Shown here piece by piece: positions 6,905 to 16,659 of a stretch of 64,000 nucleotides of DNA. The notes below the pieces were generated by a model. The model did no database searches. It was not told the origin of the DNA and was given only the letters and a program-made list of their open reading frames with translations. Source of the stretch: Beutenbergia cavernae DSM 12333 (GTDB lineage: Bacteria; Actinomycetota; Actinomycetes; Actinomycetales; Beutenbergiaceae); NCBI RefSeq assembly GCF_000023105.1, contig NC_012669.1, positions 3,225,025-3,289,024 of the forward strand, given 5' to 3'. Both the position numbers and the translations under genes were made by a program. Position 1 is the first letter of the stretch, and the number at the start of each line of letters is the position of its first letter.

Positions 6905-8473
6905 CTACTCGCTGACGTGCGCCACGCCGGCGCGGCCGGACTGCACGTAGACGCTCGCCCGTGTCGAGACCGCCGCCCCGGGCTCGCTGACGAAGGGCAC
7001 CACCCGGTAGTCGGTCCGCATCTCGTCGCGTCCCAGCCGGCACACCTGGTACCCACGCTGGGCGTTGTGGAAGGACAGGAACGGGTTCTCGGCCAGCCAC
7101 ACCGCACCGAGGTCGTCCATGTCCGCGCCGTCCTTGCCCGAGCTGATCGACGTCCCCAGGAACTCGGTGCCCACGGTGCGCGAGGACATGTCGGCGAAGT
7201 CCAGCTTGAGGTCCGACGCGGCACTGCGGTGCGCGTCCCCGGTCACGACGAGGAAGTTCTCGACATCGCGCTCGACCAGCCCGTCGAACAGGCGCTGCCG
7301 GGCAGCTGCGTAACCGCCCCACGTGTCCATCCCGTACCGCTCGCCCTCGCCGGCGGTGTGGTCGGCGTCGAACATGAACACCTGGTTGCCGAGCACCTTC
7401 CATCTGGCCGTCGCGGCGCCGAGTCCCGCGAGCAGCCACGCCTCCTGCTCCGCGCCGAGGATCTGCCGCGCGGGATCCCAGCGCTGGGACTGGTCCGTCA
7501 GCAGCTGGTCGCGGAACCGGCGCGTGTCGAGCACGTCGAGCTGGAGCAGGTCGCCGAACTGCAGGCGCCGGAAGACCTGCATCTCCGGCCCGCGCGGCAT
7601 CGACGAGCGCCGCATCGGGAGGTTCTCGTAGTACGCCTGGTAGGCCGCGGCGCGCCGCAACCGGAACACCGCCGGGTCCTGGTCCGGCTCGCTGTCCGGC
7701 TGCGAATGGTCACCAGCCCAGTTGTTCTCGACGTCGTGGTCGTCCGGGGCCACGATCCACGGGGCAGCAGCGTGCGCCGCCTGGAGGTCGACGTCGAGCT
7801 TGTACTGCGAGTACCGGATCCGGTAGTCGCTGAGCGAGAAGACCTCCGCCGCGGGGAGGTGCGGGCGACCGATCGACCCCGCTGAGCTGCCCTCGTAGAT
7901 GTAGTCGCCGAGGTGCAGGATGAAGTCGACGTCCTCGGTCGCGAGGTGCCGCAGAGCCGTGAAGTACCCGTCCGGGACGTTCTGGCAGCTCGCGAACGCG
8001 AACGTCACGTCACCGAGGCGGGCGCCCCGGGCGGGCGCGGTGCGGGTGCGCCCGACCGGACTCACCTGGCCACCCGCGCGGAACCGGAACCAGTACACGC
8101 GATCAGGACGCAGTCCGCGGACCTCCGCGTGCACGCTGTGGCCCCACGACGCCGTCGCCCGTTCGACGCCGCGCCGCACGACGCGACGGAACCCCTCGTC
8201 CTCCGCCACGTCCCACGCCACGTTGACGGCGATGTCCGGCATCCCGCCCAGTCCGTCGAGCGCCAACGGCTCGGGCGCCAGTCGCGTCCACAGGACGACC
8301 CCGTCGGGGTGCGGGTCGCCGGACGCCACGCCGAGCGTGAACAGCGGATCGGTGGGGAGCTGCCCGGGACCAGCGAGGGCCGGCTCGGTGCCGAGCATGA
8401 CGGCCGATCCGGCGGCCACGCCGGTGAGCGTGAGGAACGAGCGGCGGGGCAGAGCGAGCGGCTGGACGGGCAC
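6905..8473 (-). CDS. phoD: Alkaline phosphatase D (PhoD) family, Tat-exported
   Basis: A 522-residue secreted metallophosphatase. The N-terminus VPVQPLALPRRSFLTLTG is a twin-arginine signal (RRSFL), with cleavage expected near EPALAGPGQ. An N-terminal beta-sandwich (PhoD_N) covers about 45-140; the catalytic domain carries ASCQN, LHLGDYIYE, APDDHDVENNW and VTGDAHRS, the metal- and substrate-binding boxes of calcium/iron-dependent PhoD phosphodiesterases and monoesterases. The GTG at 8471-8473 has GGAGG 6 nt upstream; a start nine codons earlier (8500) is possible but would place the ribosome site inside the gene. Single gene; phosphate-starvation control is usual in the family, but I see no recognisable Pho box. 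Confidence 0.9.
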   Translation of the reverse strand: MPVQPLALPRRSFLTLTGVAAGSAVMLGTEPALAGPGQLPTDPLFTLGVASGDPHPDGVVLWTRLAPEPLALDGLGGMPDIAVNVAWDVAEDEGFRRVVRRGVERATASWGHSVHAEVRGLRPDRVYWFRFRAGGQVSPVGRTRTAPARGARLGDVTFAFASCQNVPDGYFTALRHLATEDVDFILHLGDYIYEGSSAGSIGRPHLPAAEVFSLSDYRIRYSQYKLDVDLQAAHAAAPWIVAPDDHDVENNWAGDHSQPDSEPDQDPAVFRLRRAAAYQAYYENLPMRRSSMPRGPEMQVFRRLQFGDLLQLDVLDTRRFRDQLLTDQSQRWDPARQILGAEQEAWLLAGLGAATARWKVLGNQVFMFDADHTAGEGERYGMDTWGGYAAARQRLFDGLVERDVENFLVVTGDAHRSAASDLKLDFADMSSRTVGTEFLGTSISSGKDGADMDDLGAVWLAENPFLSFHNAQRGYQVCRLGRDEMRTDYRVVPFVSEPGAAVSTRASVYVQSGRAGVAHVSE

Positions 8474-8613
8474 AGCTGACCTCCGGGTCATCGGAATCAC
8501 ACGATCAGCGACCCTAGGGAGGTGTGCCGAACGAGGGCGGGATCACTCGCGGTGTGTCGTCGGTCACAGTCCACGGGCGGTGGGCGCCGGCGCGTGACGA
8601 GCGTCGCGAGCCG

Positions 8614-10668
8614 TCACCGCCCGCCGGAGCTGTCCACGGGCAGCGGTTCCCCGCGCACGAGGGCGAGCACGGCGCTTCCGTACGCCTCGAGCTTCGCGGC
8701 GCCGATCCCCCGCAGCACCGCGAGCTGGCGCAGGTCGCGAGGCTTCGCCGTCGCGATCGCCACGAGCGTGGTGTCGTGCAGGATCGTGTACGCGGGCTTG
8801 CTCGTCTCGCGCGCGACGTCCGCGCGCCACGCCCGCAGCCGCTCGAACACCTCGGGATCGGCCTCGCCGTCGTCGAGCGCGGCGGCGAGCGCCTGTGCCC
8901 GCGCCTTCCGCCGCGACCGCTCGCTGCCCTGGCCCGCCGTGCCGTCACCCGGCCAGATCCCGTCGAGGAACCGGGACGGCTTGCGGGTAGCCCGGCCTCC
9001 CGGCGTCCGCGCCCGTCCGAACGACAGGGCGAGATGCTCCCGGGCCCGGGTGACGCCGACGTACAGGAGCCGGCGCTCCTCGGCGATCGCCTCGTCACCC
9101 TCGGCGAGCGAGATCGGCAGGAGCCCGTCGCTGACCCCGGCGAGGAAGACGGCGTCCCACTCGAGGCCTTTCGCCGCGTGCAGCGACGCCAGGGTGACGC
9201 CCTCCACCGTCGGCGCGTGCTGAGCCGCCGCGCGTTCGTCGAGCTCCGCGAGCAGGGCCGGCAGGTCGGCGTCGCGCCGCTCGTGCAGGTCGTCGGCGAG
9301 CTGGACGAGCGCGTCGAGCGACTCCCACCGCTCCCGCACCGCTCCGCGCGCCGTCGGAGCCTGCGCGGACCAGCCCGCACCGCCGAGCACGTCGCGCACG
9401 ATCTCGCCCACCGGCCGCTCGTCCGCGGCGCGTGCGGCGCCACGCAGGAGCACGACCGCCTCGCGCACCTCACGCCGCGCGAAGAAGCGCTCGCCGCCCC
9501 GGACCAGGTACCCGATGCCGGCCTGGGCGAGCGCCTGCTCGAACGCCTCCGCCTGCGCGTTCGTGCGGTACAGGATCGCGATCTCGCTGGTCCGGACCCC
9601 GCCGGCGACCAGCGCCGCGATCCGCCGCGCGATCGCCTGGGCCTCCGCGGCGTCGTCGTCGTAGGCGTCGAACGTCGGTGCCGGCCCTGACGGCCGCTGC
9701 GCCACGAGCTCGACGGCGGCACTGGACCGTGCGCGGCCGGCTCGGGCGAGCACGTCGTTGGCCAGGCGGACCACCTGCGGCGTCGACCGGTAGTCACGCA
9801 CGAGCCGGACGACGTCGGCCTCCGGGTACCGGCGCGGGAAGTCCGTGAGGTAGCGCGGCGACGCACCGGTGAACGAGTAGATCGTCTGGGACACGTCGCC
9901 CACCACGCACAGCTCGCGGCGCTCACCCAGCCACAGCTCGAGGAGCCGCTGCTGCAGCGGCGAGACGTCCTGGTACTCGTCCACCACGAAGTGGCGGTAC
10001 TGCGCGCGCACGGCGCGGGCGACGTCGTCCCGCTCCGCGAGGATCCCGACCGTCAGGAGCAGGACGTCCTCGAAGTCGATGACCCCGCGCTCGGTCTTGC
10101 ACTCCTCGTACATCGTGAGGAGGCGGGCCACGGTGGTCAGGTCGTGCCCGGCCGCGCCGGGCCTCCCGGCGGCGGAGGCGGCCCGCACGTAGTCGTCGGC
10201 CGTCACGAGGCTGACCTTCGCCCACTCGATCTCGGACGCGAGGTCTCGGATGGCGAGCCGGTCCGCTCCGAGCCCCAGACGCCCGCTCGCCTCGCCGACC
10301 AGCGGCGCCTTGTACTCGGCGATCCGCGGCAGCGACCCGCCCACGGCGTCCGGCCAGAAGTAGGACAGCTGGCGGAGCGCCGCCGCGTGGAACGTGCGCG
10401 CCTGCACACCGCCCACACCGAGGTCCCGCAGCCGCGACCGCATCTCCCCCGCGGCGCGCGCCGTGAACGTCACGGCCAGCACCCGCGAGGCCTCGAACGC
10501 TCCGGCCTGCACGCCGTGCGCGATCCGGTACGTGATGGCGCGGGTCTTGCCGGTGCCGGCACCGGCCAGCACGCACAACGGGCCGGTGAGGGAGGACGCG
10601 ACGGCGCGCTGGTCGTCGTCGAGCGCATCGAGGAGCATCCTGGCGTCGGTCACCGGCACAGTCACCAC
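8614..10668 (-). CDS. uvrD2: ATP-dependent DNA helicase UvrD2 (SF1A, HRDC)
   Basis: A 684-residue 3'-5' DNA helicase. Motifs in order: Q-motif LDDDQRAVA, Walker A AGAGTGKT, motif Ia TFTARAAGEMR, motif II VVDEYQDVSP, motif III VGDVSQTIYSFTGA, motif V TLASLHAAKGLEW and motif VI YVGVTRARE. The C-terminal 75 residues form an HRDC domain (RDLRQLAVLRGIGAAKLE), which separates UvrD2 from UvrD1/PcrA. Two adjacent GTG codons (10663-10668) follow a GAGG; I take the first. The gene is divergent from mycoredoxin, as in the mycobacterial locus. In mycobacteria UvrD2 is essential and works in DNA repair with Ku/UvrA-type partners. Confidence 0.93.
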   Translation of the reverse strand: MVTVPVTDARMLLDALDDDQRAVASSLTGPLCVLAGAGTGKTRAITYRIAHGVQAGAFEASRVLAVTFTARAAGEMRSRLRDLGVGGVQARTFHAAALRQLSYFWPDAVGGSLPRIAEYKAPLVGEASGRLGLGADRLAIRDLASEIEWAKVSLVTADDYVRAASAAGRPGAAGHDLTTVARLLTMYEECKTERGVIDFEDVLLLTVGILAERDDVARAVRAQYRHFVVDEYQDVSPLQQRLLELWLGERRELCVVGDVSQTIYSFTGASPRYLTDFPRRYPEADVVRLVRDYRSTPQVVRLANDVLARAGRARSSAAVELVAQRPSGPAPTFDAYDDDAAEAQAIARRIAALVAGGVRTSEIAILYRTNAQAEAFEQALAQAGIGYLVRGGERFFARREVREAVVLLRGAARAADERPVGEIVRDVLGGAGWSAQAPTARGAVRERWESLDALVQLADDLHERRDADLPALLAELDERAAAQHAPTVEGVTLASLHAAKGLEWDAVFLAGVSDGLLPISLAEGDEAIAEERRLLYVGVTRAREHLALSFGRARTPGGRATRKPSRFLDGIWPGDGTAGQGSERSRRKARAQALAAALDDGEADPEVFERLRAWRADVARETSKPAYTILHDTTLVAIATAKPRDLRQLAVLRGIGAAKLEAYGSAVLALVRGEPLPVDSSGGR

Positions 10669-10772
10669 GTCATCCTCGCAGGCTGCGCCGACAGCTCGAC
10701 GGGGAGCCGGAATGATGTGGACAGCCCGGCGGTTGACGCCGGTGACCACGCACGAAGCGAGAGAGGACCCCG

Positions 10773-11033
10773 ATGACCCAGGCGACGCCGGAGACGGGCA
10801 CCGTGACCATGTACTCCACGACGTGGTGCGGCTACTGCCGGCGGCTCAAGTCGCAGCTGGACCGGGAAGGCATCGCCTACACCGAGGTCAACATCGAGCT
10901 CGAGCCCGAGGCCGCCTCGTTCGTCGAGCAGGTGAACGGCGGGAACCAGACGGTCCCGACGCTGCTGTTCCCGGACGGGTCCTCCGCGACCAACCCGTCG
11001 CTGGCCGAGGTGAAGCAGCGCCTCGGCGTCTGA
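10773..11033 (+). CDS. mrx1: Mycoredoxin (glutaredoxin-like, CGYC)
   Basis: An 86-residue thioredoxin-fold protein. The active site TTWCGYCRRL (C-x-x-C at about residues 19-22), the cis-proline segment TVPTLLFPDG and the C-terminal NPSLAEVKQRL match mycoredoxin-1, which reduces mycothiol-protein mixed disulfides. GAGAGAGGA lies about 6 nt before the ATG. It sits next to uvrD2 and nudC in the conserved actinobacterial order and shares a 104-bp divergent promoter region with uvrD2. Confidence 0.93.
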   Translation: MTQATPETGTVTMYSTTWCGYCRRLKSQLDREGIAYTEVNIELEPEAASFVEQVNGGNQTVPTLLFPDGSSATNPSLAEVKQRLGV

Positions 11034-11035
11034 GG

Positions 11036-11983
11036 TCACGGCGCGAGGGGGCCGCCGAACCACTCCTCGATCAGGGCGAGGGCGATCGACGAGCGCGGCG
11101 GCAGCAGGACGCGCCCCGCCGCGACGTCGGCGGCCAGCTCGTCCGGCGTGAACCACCGCGCCTCGGTGAGCTCGACGCCGTCCACCTGCACGATGTCGGG
11201 GACGCCGTCGCCCAGCCACGCGTCGAACCCGACCATGAGCGAGGCCGGGAACGGCCAGGGCTGCGACCCGCGGTAGGTGACGCGATCGACGACGAGGCCG
11301 ACCTCCTCGGCCACCTCGCGCCGCACCGCCGCCTCGAGGTTCTCCCCGGGCTCCACGTACCCGGCGAGCGTCGAGAACCGACGCTCCGGCCAGTGCGCCG
11401 CGTGCCCGAGGAGGAGCCGGCCGGCCGCATCCTGCACGGTCATGATCACGGCGGCGTCGGTGCGCGGGTAGTGCAGGGAGCCGTCCGCCACGCACTGCGC
11501 CACCCAGCCGGCCTCCACGAGCTGCGTGCTCTCTCCGCACCGCGGGCAGCGCACGTGCCGTTCGCGCCACTCCGCGAGGGCGACCGCGGCCGTGGCCAGC
11601 CCGGCGTCGCGGGCCGGGAGCGTGTCCCCGATCTCGCGCAGGCCACGCCACGTCGCCGCCGCGACGAGCCTCGCCTCCGGGTGCACCGGCACGCCCTCGA
11701 GGTCCGCTTCGCGGGCGACGTCGTCCGGCAGCACCCAGGAGAGGTACGCCCCGCTCTCGTCCCGGCCGAGGTAGTGCAGCGTGCCCGTCGTCGGTGGCTC
11801 GAGGTCGAGGTCGGCGGCGGCCGTCAGGTCGAGGCCGTCGACGGCGGCCGCGAGCCGCGCGCGATGGACGAGCACCACCCGCGTCCCGGCGGCGCCCCAC
11901 GACTCCGTCAGGAGATCGGGGCGGACGCGGGCCGCCGCGTCGCGATCGACGGTGGACCTGGCGAGGGGCAGCTGCTCGAGCAC
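11036..11983 (-). CDS. nudC: NAD(+) diphosphatase / RNA-decapping NUDIX hydrolase
   Basis: A 315-residue NUDIX protein. The NudC-specific signature SQPWPFPASLM and the NUDIX box (GYVEPGEN then REVAEEVG) are both present. A zinc-ribbon segment CPRCGESTQLVEAGWVAQC supplies three cysteines; the fourth ligand usual in NudC is not evident. The enzyme cleaves NAD(H) to NMN(H) and AMP and can remove NAD caps from RNA. The GTG start at 11981-11983 lies 6 nt after TAGCGT, so the mRNA is probably leaderless. The gene converges with mrx1 (2 nt between ends) and is divergent from the phosphotransferase gene. Confidence 0.93.
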   Translation of the reverse strand: MLEQLPLARSTVDRDAAARVRPDLLTESWGAAGTRVVLVHRARLAAAVDGLDLTAAADLDLEPPTTGTLHYLGRDESGAYLSWVLPDDVAREADLEGVPVHPEARLVAAATWRGLREIGDTLPARDAGLATAAVALAEWRERHVRCPRCGESTQLVEAGWVAQCVADGSLHYPRTDAAVIMTVQDAAGRLLLGHAAHWPERRFSTLAGYVEPGENLEAAVRREVAEEVGLVVDRVTYRGSQPWPFPASLMVGFDAWLGDGVPDIVQVDGVELTEARWFTPDELAADVAAGRVLLPPRSSIALALIEEWFGGPLAP

Positions 11984-11989
11984 GACACC

Positions 11990-11995
11990 ACGCTA
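11990..11995 (-). promoter_or_regulatory. nudC: -10 box of nudC (leaderless)
   Basis: TAGCGT on the minus strand ends 6 nt before the GTG start of nudC, placing the transcription start at or next to the start codon. Confidence 0.5.
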
Positions 11996-12075
11996 ACGGC
12001 CGGATCCGGCCTCACGGCGCGGCGAGCTGGGCGCTGACGGCGCGTCGCGACCGGGCCGCGGGGGCCGCACTGGCA

Positions 12076-12081
12076 TACCGT
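12076..12081 (+). promoter_or_regulatory. -10 box of the phosphotransferase gene (leaderless)
   Basis: TACCGT ends 6 nt before the GTG at 12088. No ribosome site is present, which fits a leaderless transcript and supports that start. Confidence 0.55.
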
Positions 12082-12087
12082 GGCTGC

Positions 12088-13248
12088 GTGCCCGAGGACG
12101 ACGACCGCGCAGCACCCCCCGCGACCGAGCCCCGCCCGGCCCGGTCCCCGCTCGCGCTGGCGGCTCTGGCGACGGCGGCTGTGTCCGGCCTGGACGTCGT
12201 CGCCACGCGCGCCCCGCAGTCGGTGGGCGCCGACTTCGAGGTGGCCGGGCTGCTCGACGCCGAGGGGCGCAGCTGGGTGGTGCGCAGCCCGCGTCACGAC
12301 GCCGCCGGGGCGGCCCTGGAGGGCGAGGTGGCGCTGCTCGGCGCCCTCGCGAGCGCCGTCGACGACGGCGACCTGCCGTTCGAGGTGCCGCGGCCGGTCG
12401 GGTTCGCGCCGCTCCCCGAGGGCGGCCGCGCCATGGTCTACCGCGAGCTCCCCGGCCGGGCGCTCCCTCTCGAGGATCTGGCTCCCGGCCCCGGCCTCGC
12501 CGCCGGGCTCGGACGGGCGGTCGCCGCGTTGCACGAGCTTCCCACCGACGTCGTCGCGGACTCGGGGCTGCCCGTCTACGACGCCGACTCCTACCGCCGT
12601 CGTCGCCTCGCGGAGGTCGACGAGATCGCCCGTACCGGCCTCGTCCCAGCCCCGCTGCTGCGCCGGTGGGAACGCGCCCTGGAGGACGTCGCGCTGTGGC
12701 GGTTCCGCGCGACGCCGGTGCACGGCGATCTCGCCGCCGAGCACGTGCTCGTGGACGGCGACCGCATCGTCGGCGTCATCGACTTCGCCGACGCCCGGGT
12801 CGCGGACCCGGCGGACGACCTCGCGTGGCTCGTCGCGGCGGCTCCCGAGGACGCGCTCGAGGCGATCCTCGAGGCCTACGCGCTCGCGCGGACGGAACGC
12901 GGGGACGCGAACCTCGTGCCCCGCGCCCAGCTCGCCAGCGAGCTCGCCCTCGGCAGGTGGCTGCTCCACGGGTTGCGGCACGACGAGCCCGCCGTCGTCG
13001 AGGACGCCCTCGCGATGCTGCGCGAGCTGGACGACGCCGTCGACGGCGCGCCGGACATCGCCGCCCAGGCGCCCCGTTCCGGCGGCAGCACCGGTGACGC
13101 ACCGACCGACCCCGCGACGAGCGCCCCGGCGCGGCCGGCGACGTCGGCGATGCGCGGGCCGCGGCCGCCCGGCCCCGGGGACACGCAGCCCACGCAGGAG
13201 CTCCCCCACGCCGCGCACCTCGCGCAGCGCGACGACCAGTCCGACTGA
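12088..13248 (+). CDS. APH-family phosphotransferase, substrate unknown
   Basis: A 386-residue protein with the aminoglycoside-phosphotransferase (protein-kinase-like) fold. The catalytic loop VHGDLAAEHVLVDG (about 211-224) has the Brenner HGDL motif, followed by VIDFADARVADPADDLAW with the metal-binding Asp. The last 80 residues are Pro/Ala/Thr-rich and probably disordered. Homologs occur beside nudC and adnB in Micrococcales; mycobacteria have an ion-channel-like gene at this position instead. Start GTG at 12088 is supported by the leaderless -10. Its stop is immediately adjacent to the stop of adnB on the other strand. Whether it phosphorylates a drug, a sugar or a protein cannot be read from the sequence. 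Confidence 0.8.
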   Translation: MPEDDDRAAPPATEPRPARSPLALAALATAAVSGLDVVATRAPQSVGADFEVAGLLDAEGRSWVVRSPRHDAAGAALEGEVALLGALASAVDDGDLPFEVPRPVGFAPLPEGGRAMVYRELPGRALPLEDLAPGPGLAAGLGRAVAALHELPTDVVADSGLPVYDADSYRRRRLAEVDEIARTGLVPAPLLRRWERALEDVALWRFRATPVHGDLAAEHVLVDGDRIVGVIDFADARVADPADDLAWLVAAAPEDALEAILEAYALARTERGDANLVPRAQLASELALGRWLLHGLRHDEPAVVEDALAMLRELDDAVDGAPDIAAQAPRSGGSTGDAPTDPATSAPARPATSAMRGPRPPGPGDTQPTQELPHAAHLAQRDDQSD

Positions 13249-16200
13249 TCAGGCCCGCAGCTCGGCGAGGTGCCGGCCCACCAGGTCCTCGATCTCCAGC
13301 TCGCTGAGCATCGGGGCGTCGTGGGTCACGACGCCGTCGTCCGCCCCGACGAACACAAACGACGCGGCGATCCGCTCGACCGGGACCCCGTGGAGACGCG
13401 ACCAGGCGAGCCGGTACAGCGCGAGCTGCACCTCGCGGGCCTCCCGAGCGGAGCGGTCAGCGGCCGGGGTGCCGGTCTTCCAGTCCACGACGTGCACCTC
13501 CTGGCCGCTCCTGCGCCCCGGGAAGACGGCGTCGATGCGGCACCGCACGAGCGTGCCGTCGCGCAGCGGCGTCTCCACGTCGGCCTCGACGGCGATCGGC
13601 GTGCGCGCGGCCCAGTCGGACGCGAGGAAGGCACGCCGCAGCACGTCGAGGTCCGCGTCGGTGGCCTCGTCGTCCAGATCGTCGACGTCGAGCAGCGCCG
13701 CGGCCGCGAAGTGCTGCTCGACCCACGCGTGGAAGCGGGTACCGCGCCGGGCGTTCGGGTTCGGCTCCGCCGGCACCGGCCGCCGGCGAGCCCGGGCGAA
13801 GGCCTCCGGGTCGCGAGCCAGCTGCACCACCGCGGACGCGGACAGGTGCCCGGGCGGGTCCGCCGGCAGCGCCTCACCGGCCGCGGCCTCCCGCTCGTCG
13901 AGCAGAGCGCGCGCCTGCCAGAGCCACTCCCGCGCGCGGGCGCTCGGCTCTGCCCCGGGCTCCAGGTCGAGCCGGTCGGAGCCCGCCGCCAGCCACGACC
14001 GGACGCCCGAGGCGGCATCCCGCAGCGCCTGGGCCGTGGCGCCGCCCGGCTCCGCCGGCCACATCGCCCGGGCGGGTTCGGCGGGCGCCGCCTCCGCCGG
14101 CGCGGCGTCCAGCGTCCCGCCCCAGGGCGGGGGAAGCGGGACCGCCGAGCCGTCGGCCACCACCTCGCGCAGGAACCGCGACGGCGTCAGGGTGGTCTTG
14201 CGGGTGCCCCACCACGAGCCGGTGAGCAGCAGCACGTGGCGCGCCCGCGTCATCGCGACGTAGGCGAGCCGGCGCTCCTCGAGCAGCTCCCGCTCACCTG
14301 CCGCGGACCGGAACTCCTCGCGGGCGACGTCCATGTCCTTGTGCGTGACGGGGCCGATGACGTCGAGCTCCGGGAGGTGGTCGACGTCGCCGCGCAGCGG
14401 GTACGGCAGCTCCGCGACGCCGGTCAGCCAGGCCGACGACCGCACGCCGTTCGCCCCGCCGTCGACGGCCGGGAAGTCGCCCTCCGTGAGACCGGCGACG
14501 ACGACGACGTCCCACTCGAGCCCCTTCGAGGCGTGCACCGTGAGCACCTGCACCGCCGCCGGGTCCGGCTCGACGTGCGCGGCCTCCAACCCGCGCTCGT
14601 GCTCCTCCGCGGCGTCCAGCCAGGCGAGGAACGCGCCGAGCGTGGCCAGGGCCGCTCCGGCGTCGAACTCCGCGGCGACGGCGGCGAGCTCGTCGAGGTT
14701 CGCGCGCGCCCGGCCGCCGGCGCCAGCGCGAGCCTCGTGCACGGCGACCTCGACGTCGAGGCCGAGGATCTCCTCGGTGGCCGTCACGAGGTCGGGCATC
14801 GGCAGGTGCGCCACGCCGCGGATCCGCCGCAGCTGGGCGGCGAGCCCGACGAGGCGCGCGCGGCCCTCGTCGGACAGGGACCTGCCGGACGGTGACACCC
14901 ATCCCGGCGGCGGCAGCTGGTCGAGCACCTCCACGATGCTCGCCGCCTCCGCCGGTTCACGGCGCCCGCCGCGGCCGGCATCGTCGTCGCCCGCCCGCCG
15001 CACCGTCCGTGCCGACGCGGCGTCGGCGAGCGCGACGAGGTCCGCGGGACCGAGCGCCACGGCAGGTCCGGTCAGCAGGCGCATGAGGGCGTCCCCGCGC
15101 GACGGGTCGTACGCCGCCTGCAGCGCAGCCCGGACGTCGGTCACCTCCGGGGTGCGCAGCAGGCCGGCCAGGCCGACCACCTGGTACGGCACGCCCGCTG
15201 CCTCGAGGGCGGCGCGCACCGGCTCGAACAGGTCACGCTTGCGGCACAGCACGGCCGCCGTTCCTCGCCCGGGACGCCACCGGTCGGCCAGGAACGCCGC
15301 GATCGTGGCGGCCTCCTCGGGCCGGTGCGCGGCGAACGCCGAGCGCACCTCGCCGCGACCCGCGTCCGGGCGGGCCGCCAGGGGTGGCACGAGGTCAGGT
15401 CCGGGCGGCGTCGATGCCTCGTCGCCCGCCGCACCCGCCTCGCCCGCCGTGCCCGACTCGCCCGCCTCGTCGGGCACGGCCGGAGCCGCGTCCTCGTCCG
15501 CCAAGCGCAGCGCCCGCGCCACGCGGTTCGCCGCCTGCAGGATCGCCCGGTCGTTGCGCCACGACGTCGTCAGGTGCGCGCGGCTCGCGGGCGTGCCGTC
15601 GGCGCGGGGGAAGTCCGTGTCGAACGCGAGCAGCGACCCCGCCGACGCCCCGCGCCAGCCGTAGATGCCCTGGTGCGGGTCGCCGACCGCCGTCACCGGA
15701 TGACCGCCGCCGAACAGGCCGCGCAGCATGCGGAGCTGCGCGACCGACGTGTCCTGGTACTCGTCCAGCAGCACGACGCGGGCGGACGTGCGCTCCGCCT
15801 CCCCCACGGCCGGGACGTCGCGGGCGATCCTGGCCGCGAGCGCCACCTGGTCGGCGAAGTCGAGCACCGACCGCTCGCTCTTGAGCGCGGCGAACTGCGC
15901 GACCAGCGGCATCAGCGCGGCCCGCGAGCGCAACGACCGCACGACGCGCGCGACCCCGGCCATCGGAGCCTTCGCCCGGGCCACGGGCTCCTTGTCCTCC
16001 AGCTCGTCGGCCAGCCGCAGCATCGCCTCCGCCGCCTCGTGCGGTGTCAGGAGGTGCTCCGCGAGCGCGCCGGCCAGGTCGGCCACGGCACCGATCACCG
16101 TGACCGGCTTGACGTCGACGTCGAGGTCCGTGTCCCAGGACTCCACGACGCGAGCCGCGAGCTGGTACCGGCCGGCGTCCCCGATGAGCCCCGCGTCGGG

Positions 16201-16659
16201 CTCGACGCCGATCCGCAGGCCGTAGTCCTTGACGAGGGATCCCGCGTAGGCGTTGTAGGTCGAGATCCGCGGCCGGTCCTCGCCCAGCAGCCCGGCGCTC
16301 GACGACGCCCCGGAGAGCTCCGCGTCGGCCGGTTCCGCGCCGGAGCCGAGCCCGTGCCGGTGGAGCAGCGCGAGGTGCCGCTCGACGCGTTCGGCCAGCT
16401 CCGAGGCAGCCTTCCGCGTGAACGTCAGGCCCAGCACCTCCGACGGGCGCACGAGCGAGTTCGCCACCAGGTACGTCACACGGTCGGTCATCGTCGCGGT
16501 CTTGCCAGAACCGGCCCCGGCGACGACGAGCATCGGCTCGAGGGGCGCCTCGATCACCGCCACCTGCTCCGGGGTCGGCGCCGGCCTGCCCAGCAGGCGC
16601 GCCAGCTCGAGCGCTCCGAGGAGCGACTCCGGGGCGGCCTCGCGCGCGGGCGCGCTCAC
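13249..16659 (-). CDS. adnB: AdnB-type helicase-nuclease subunit (UvrD-like + RecB nuclease)
   Basis: A 1136-residue subunit of the AdnAB complex, which unwinds and resects DNA double-strand ends. Walker A AGAGSGKT (47-54), motif II VVLLDEYQDTS, VTAVGDPHQGIYGWRGA, VLTVHASKGLEW and YVAMTRARH are all intact, so this is the competent motor. The C-terminal nuclease domain has GTRFHAWVEQH and VHVVDWKTGTP with a following QLALYRLAW. There is no cysteine cluster, as expected for AdnB. The GTG at 16657-16659 overlaps the adnA stop by 4 nt (GTGA); a longer frame to 16725 would overlap adnA more. It ends exactly against the convergent phosphotransferase gene. Confidence 0.93.
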   Translation of the reverse strand: MSAPAREAAPESLLGALELARLLGRPAPTPEQVAVIEAPLEPMLVVAGAGSGKTATMTDRVTYLVANSLVRPSEVLGLTFTRKAASELAERVERHLALLHRHGLGSGAEPADAELSGASSSAGLLGEDRPRISTYNAYAGSLVKDYGLRIGVEPDAGLIGDAGRYQLAARVVESWDTDLDVDVKPVTVIGAVADLAGALAEHLLTPHEAAEAMLRLADELEDKEPVARAKAPMAGVARVVRSLRSRAALMPLVAQFAALKSERSVLDFADQVALAARIARDVPAVGEAERTSARVVLLDEYQDTSVAQLRMLRGLFGGGHPVTAVGDPHQGIYGWRGASAGSLLAFDTDFPRADGTPASRAHLTTSWRNDRAILQAANRVARALRLADEDAAPAVPDEAGESGTAGEAGAAGDEASTPPGPDLVPPLAARPDAGRGEVRSAFAAHRPEEAATIAAFLADRWRPGRGTAAVLCRKRDLFEPVRAALEAAGVPYQVVGLAGLLRTPEVTDVRAALQAAYDPSRGDALMRLLTGPAVALGPADLVALADAASARTVRRAGDDDAGRGGRREPAEAASIVEVLDQLPPPGWVSPSGRSLSDEGRARLVGLAAQLRRIRGVAHLPMPDLVTATEEILGLDVEVAVHEARAGAGGRARANLDELAAVAAEFDAGAALATLGAFLAWLDAAEEHERGLEAAHVEPDPAAVQVLTVHASKGLEWDVVVVAGLTEGDFPAVDGGANGVRSSAWLTGVAELPYPLRGDVDHLPELDVIGPVTHKDMDVAREEFRSAAGERELLEERRLAYVAMTRARHVLLLTGSWWGTRKTTLTPSRFLREVVADGSAVPLPPPWGGTLDAAPAEAAPAEPARAMWPAEPGGATAQALRDAASGVRSWLAAGSDRLDLEPGAEPSARAREWLWQARALLDEREAAAGEALPADPPGHLSASAVVQLARDPEAFARARRRPVPAEPNPNARRGTRFHAWVEQHFAAAALLDVDDLDDEATDADLDVLRRAFLASDWAARTPIAVEADVETPLRDGTLVRCRIDAVFPGRRSGQEVHVVDWKTGTPAADRSAREAREVQLALYRLAWSRLHGVPVERIAASFVFVGADDGVVTHDAPMLSELEIEDLVGRHLAELRA

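Noticed and set aside
6848-7885. Long plus-strand frame opposite phoD
   Set aside because: Antisense shadow typical of GC-rich coding DNA; the phoD frame has complete motifs and a Tat signal.
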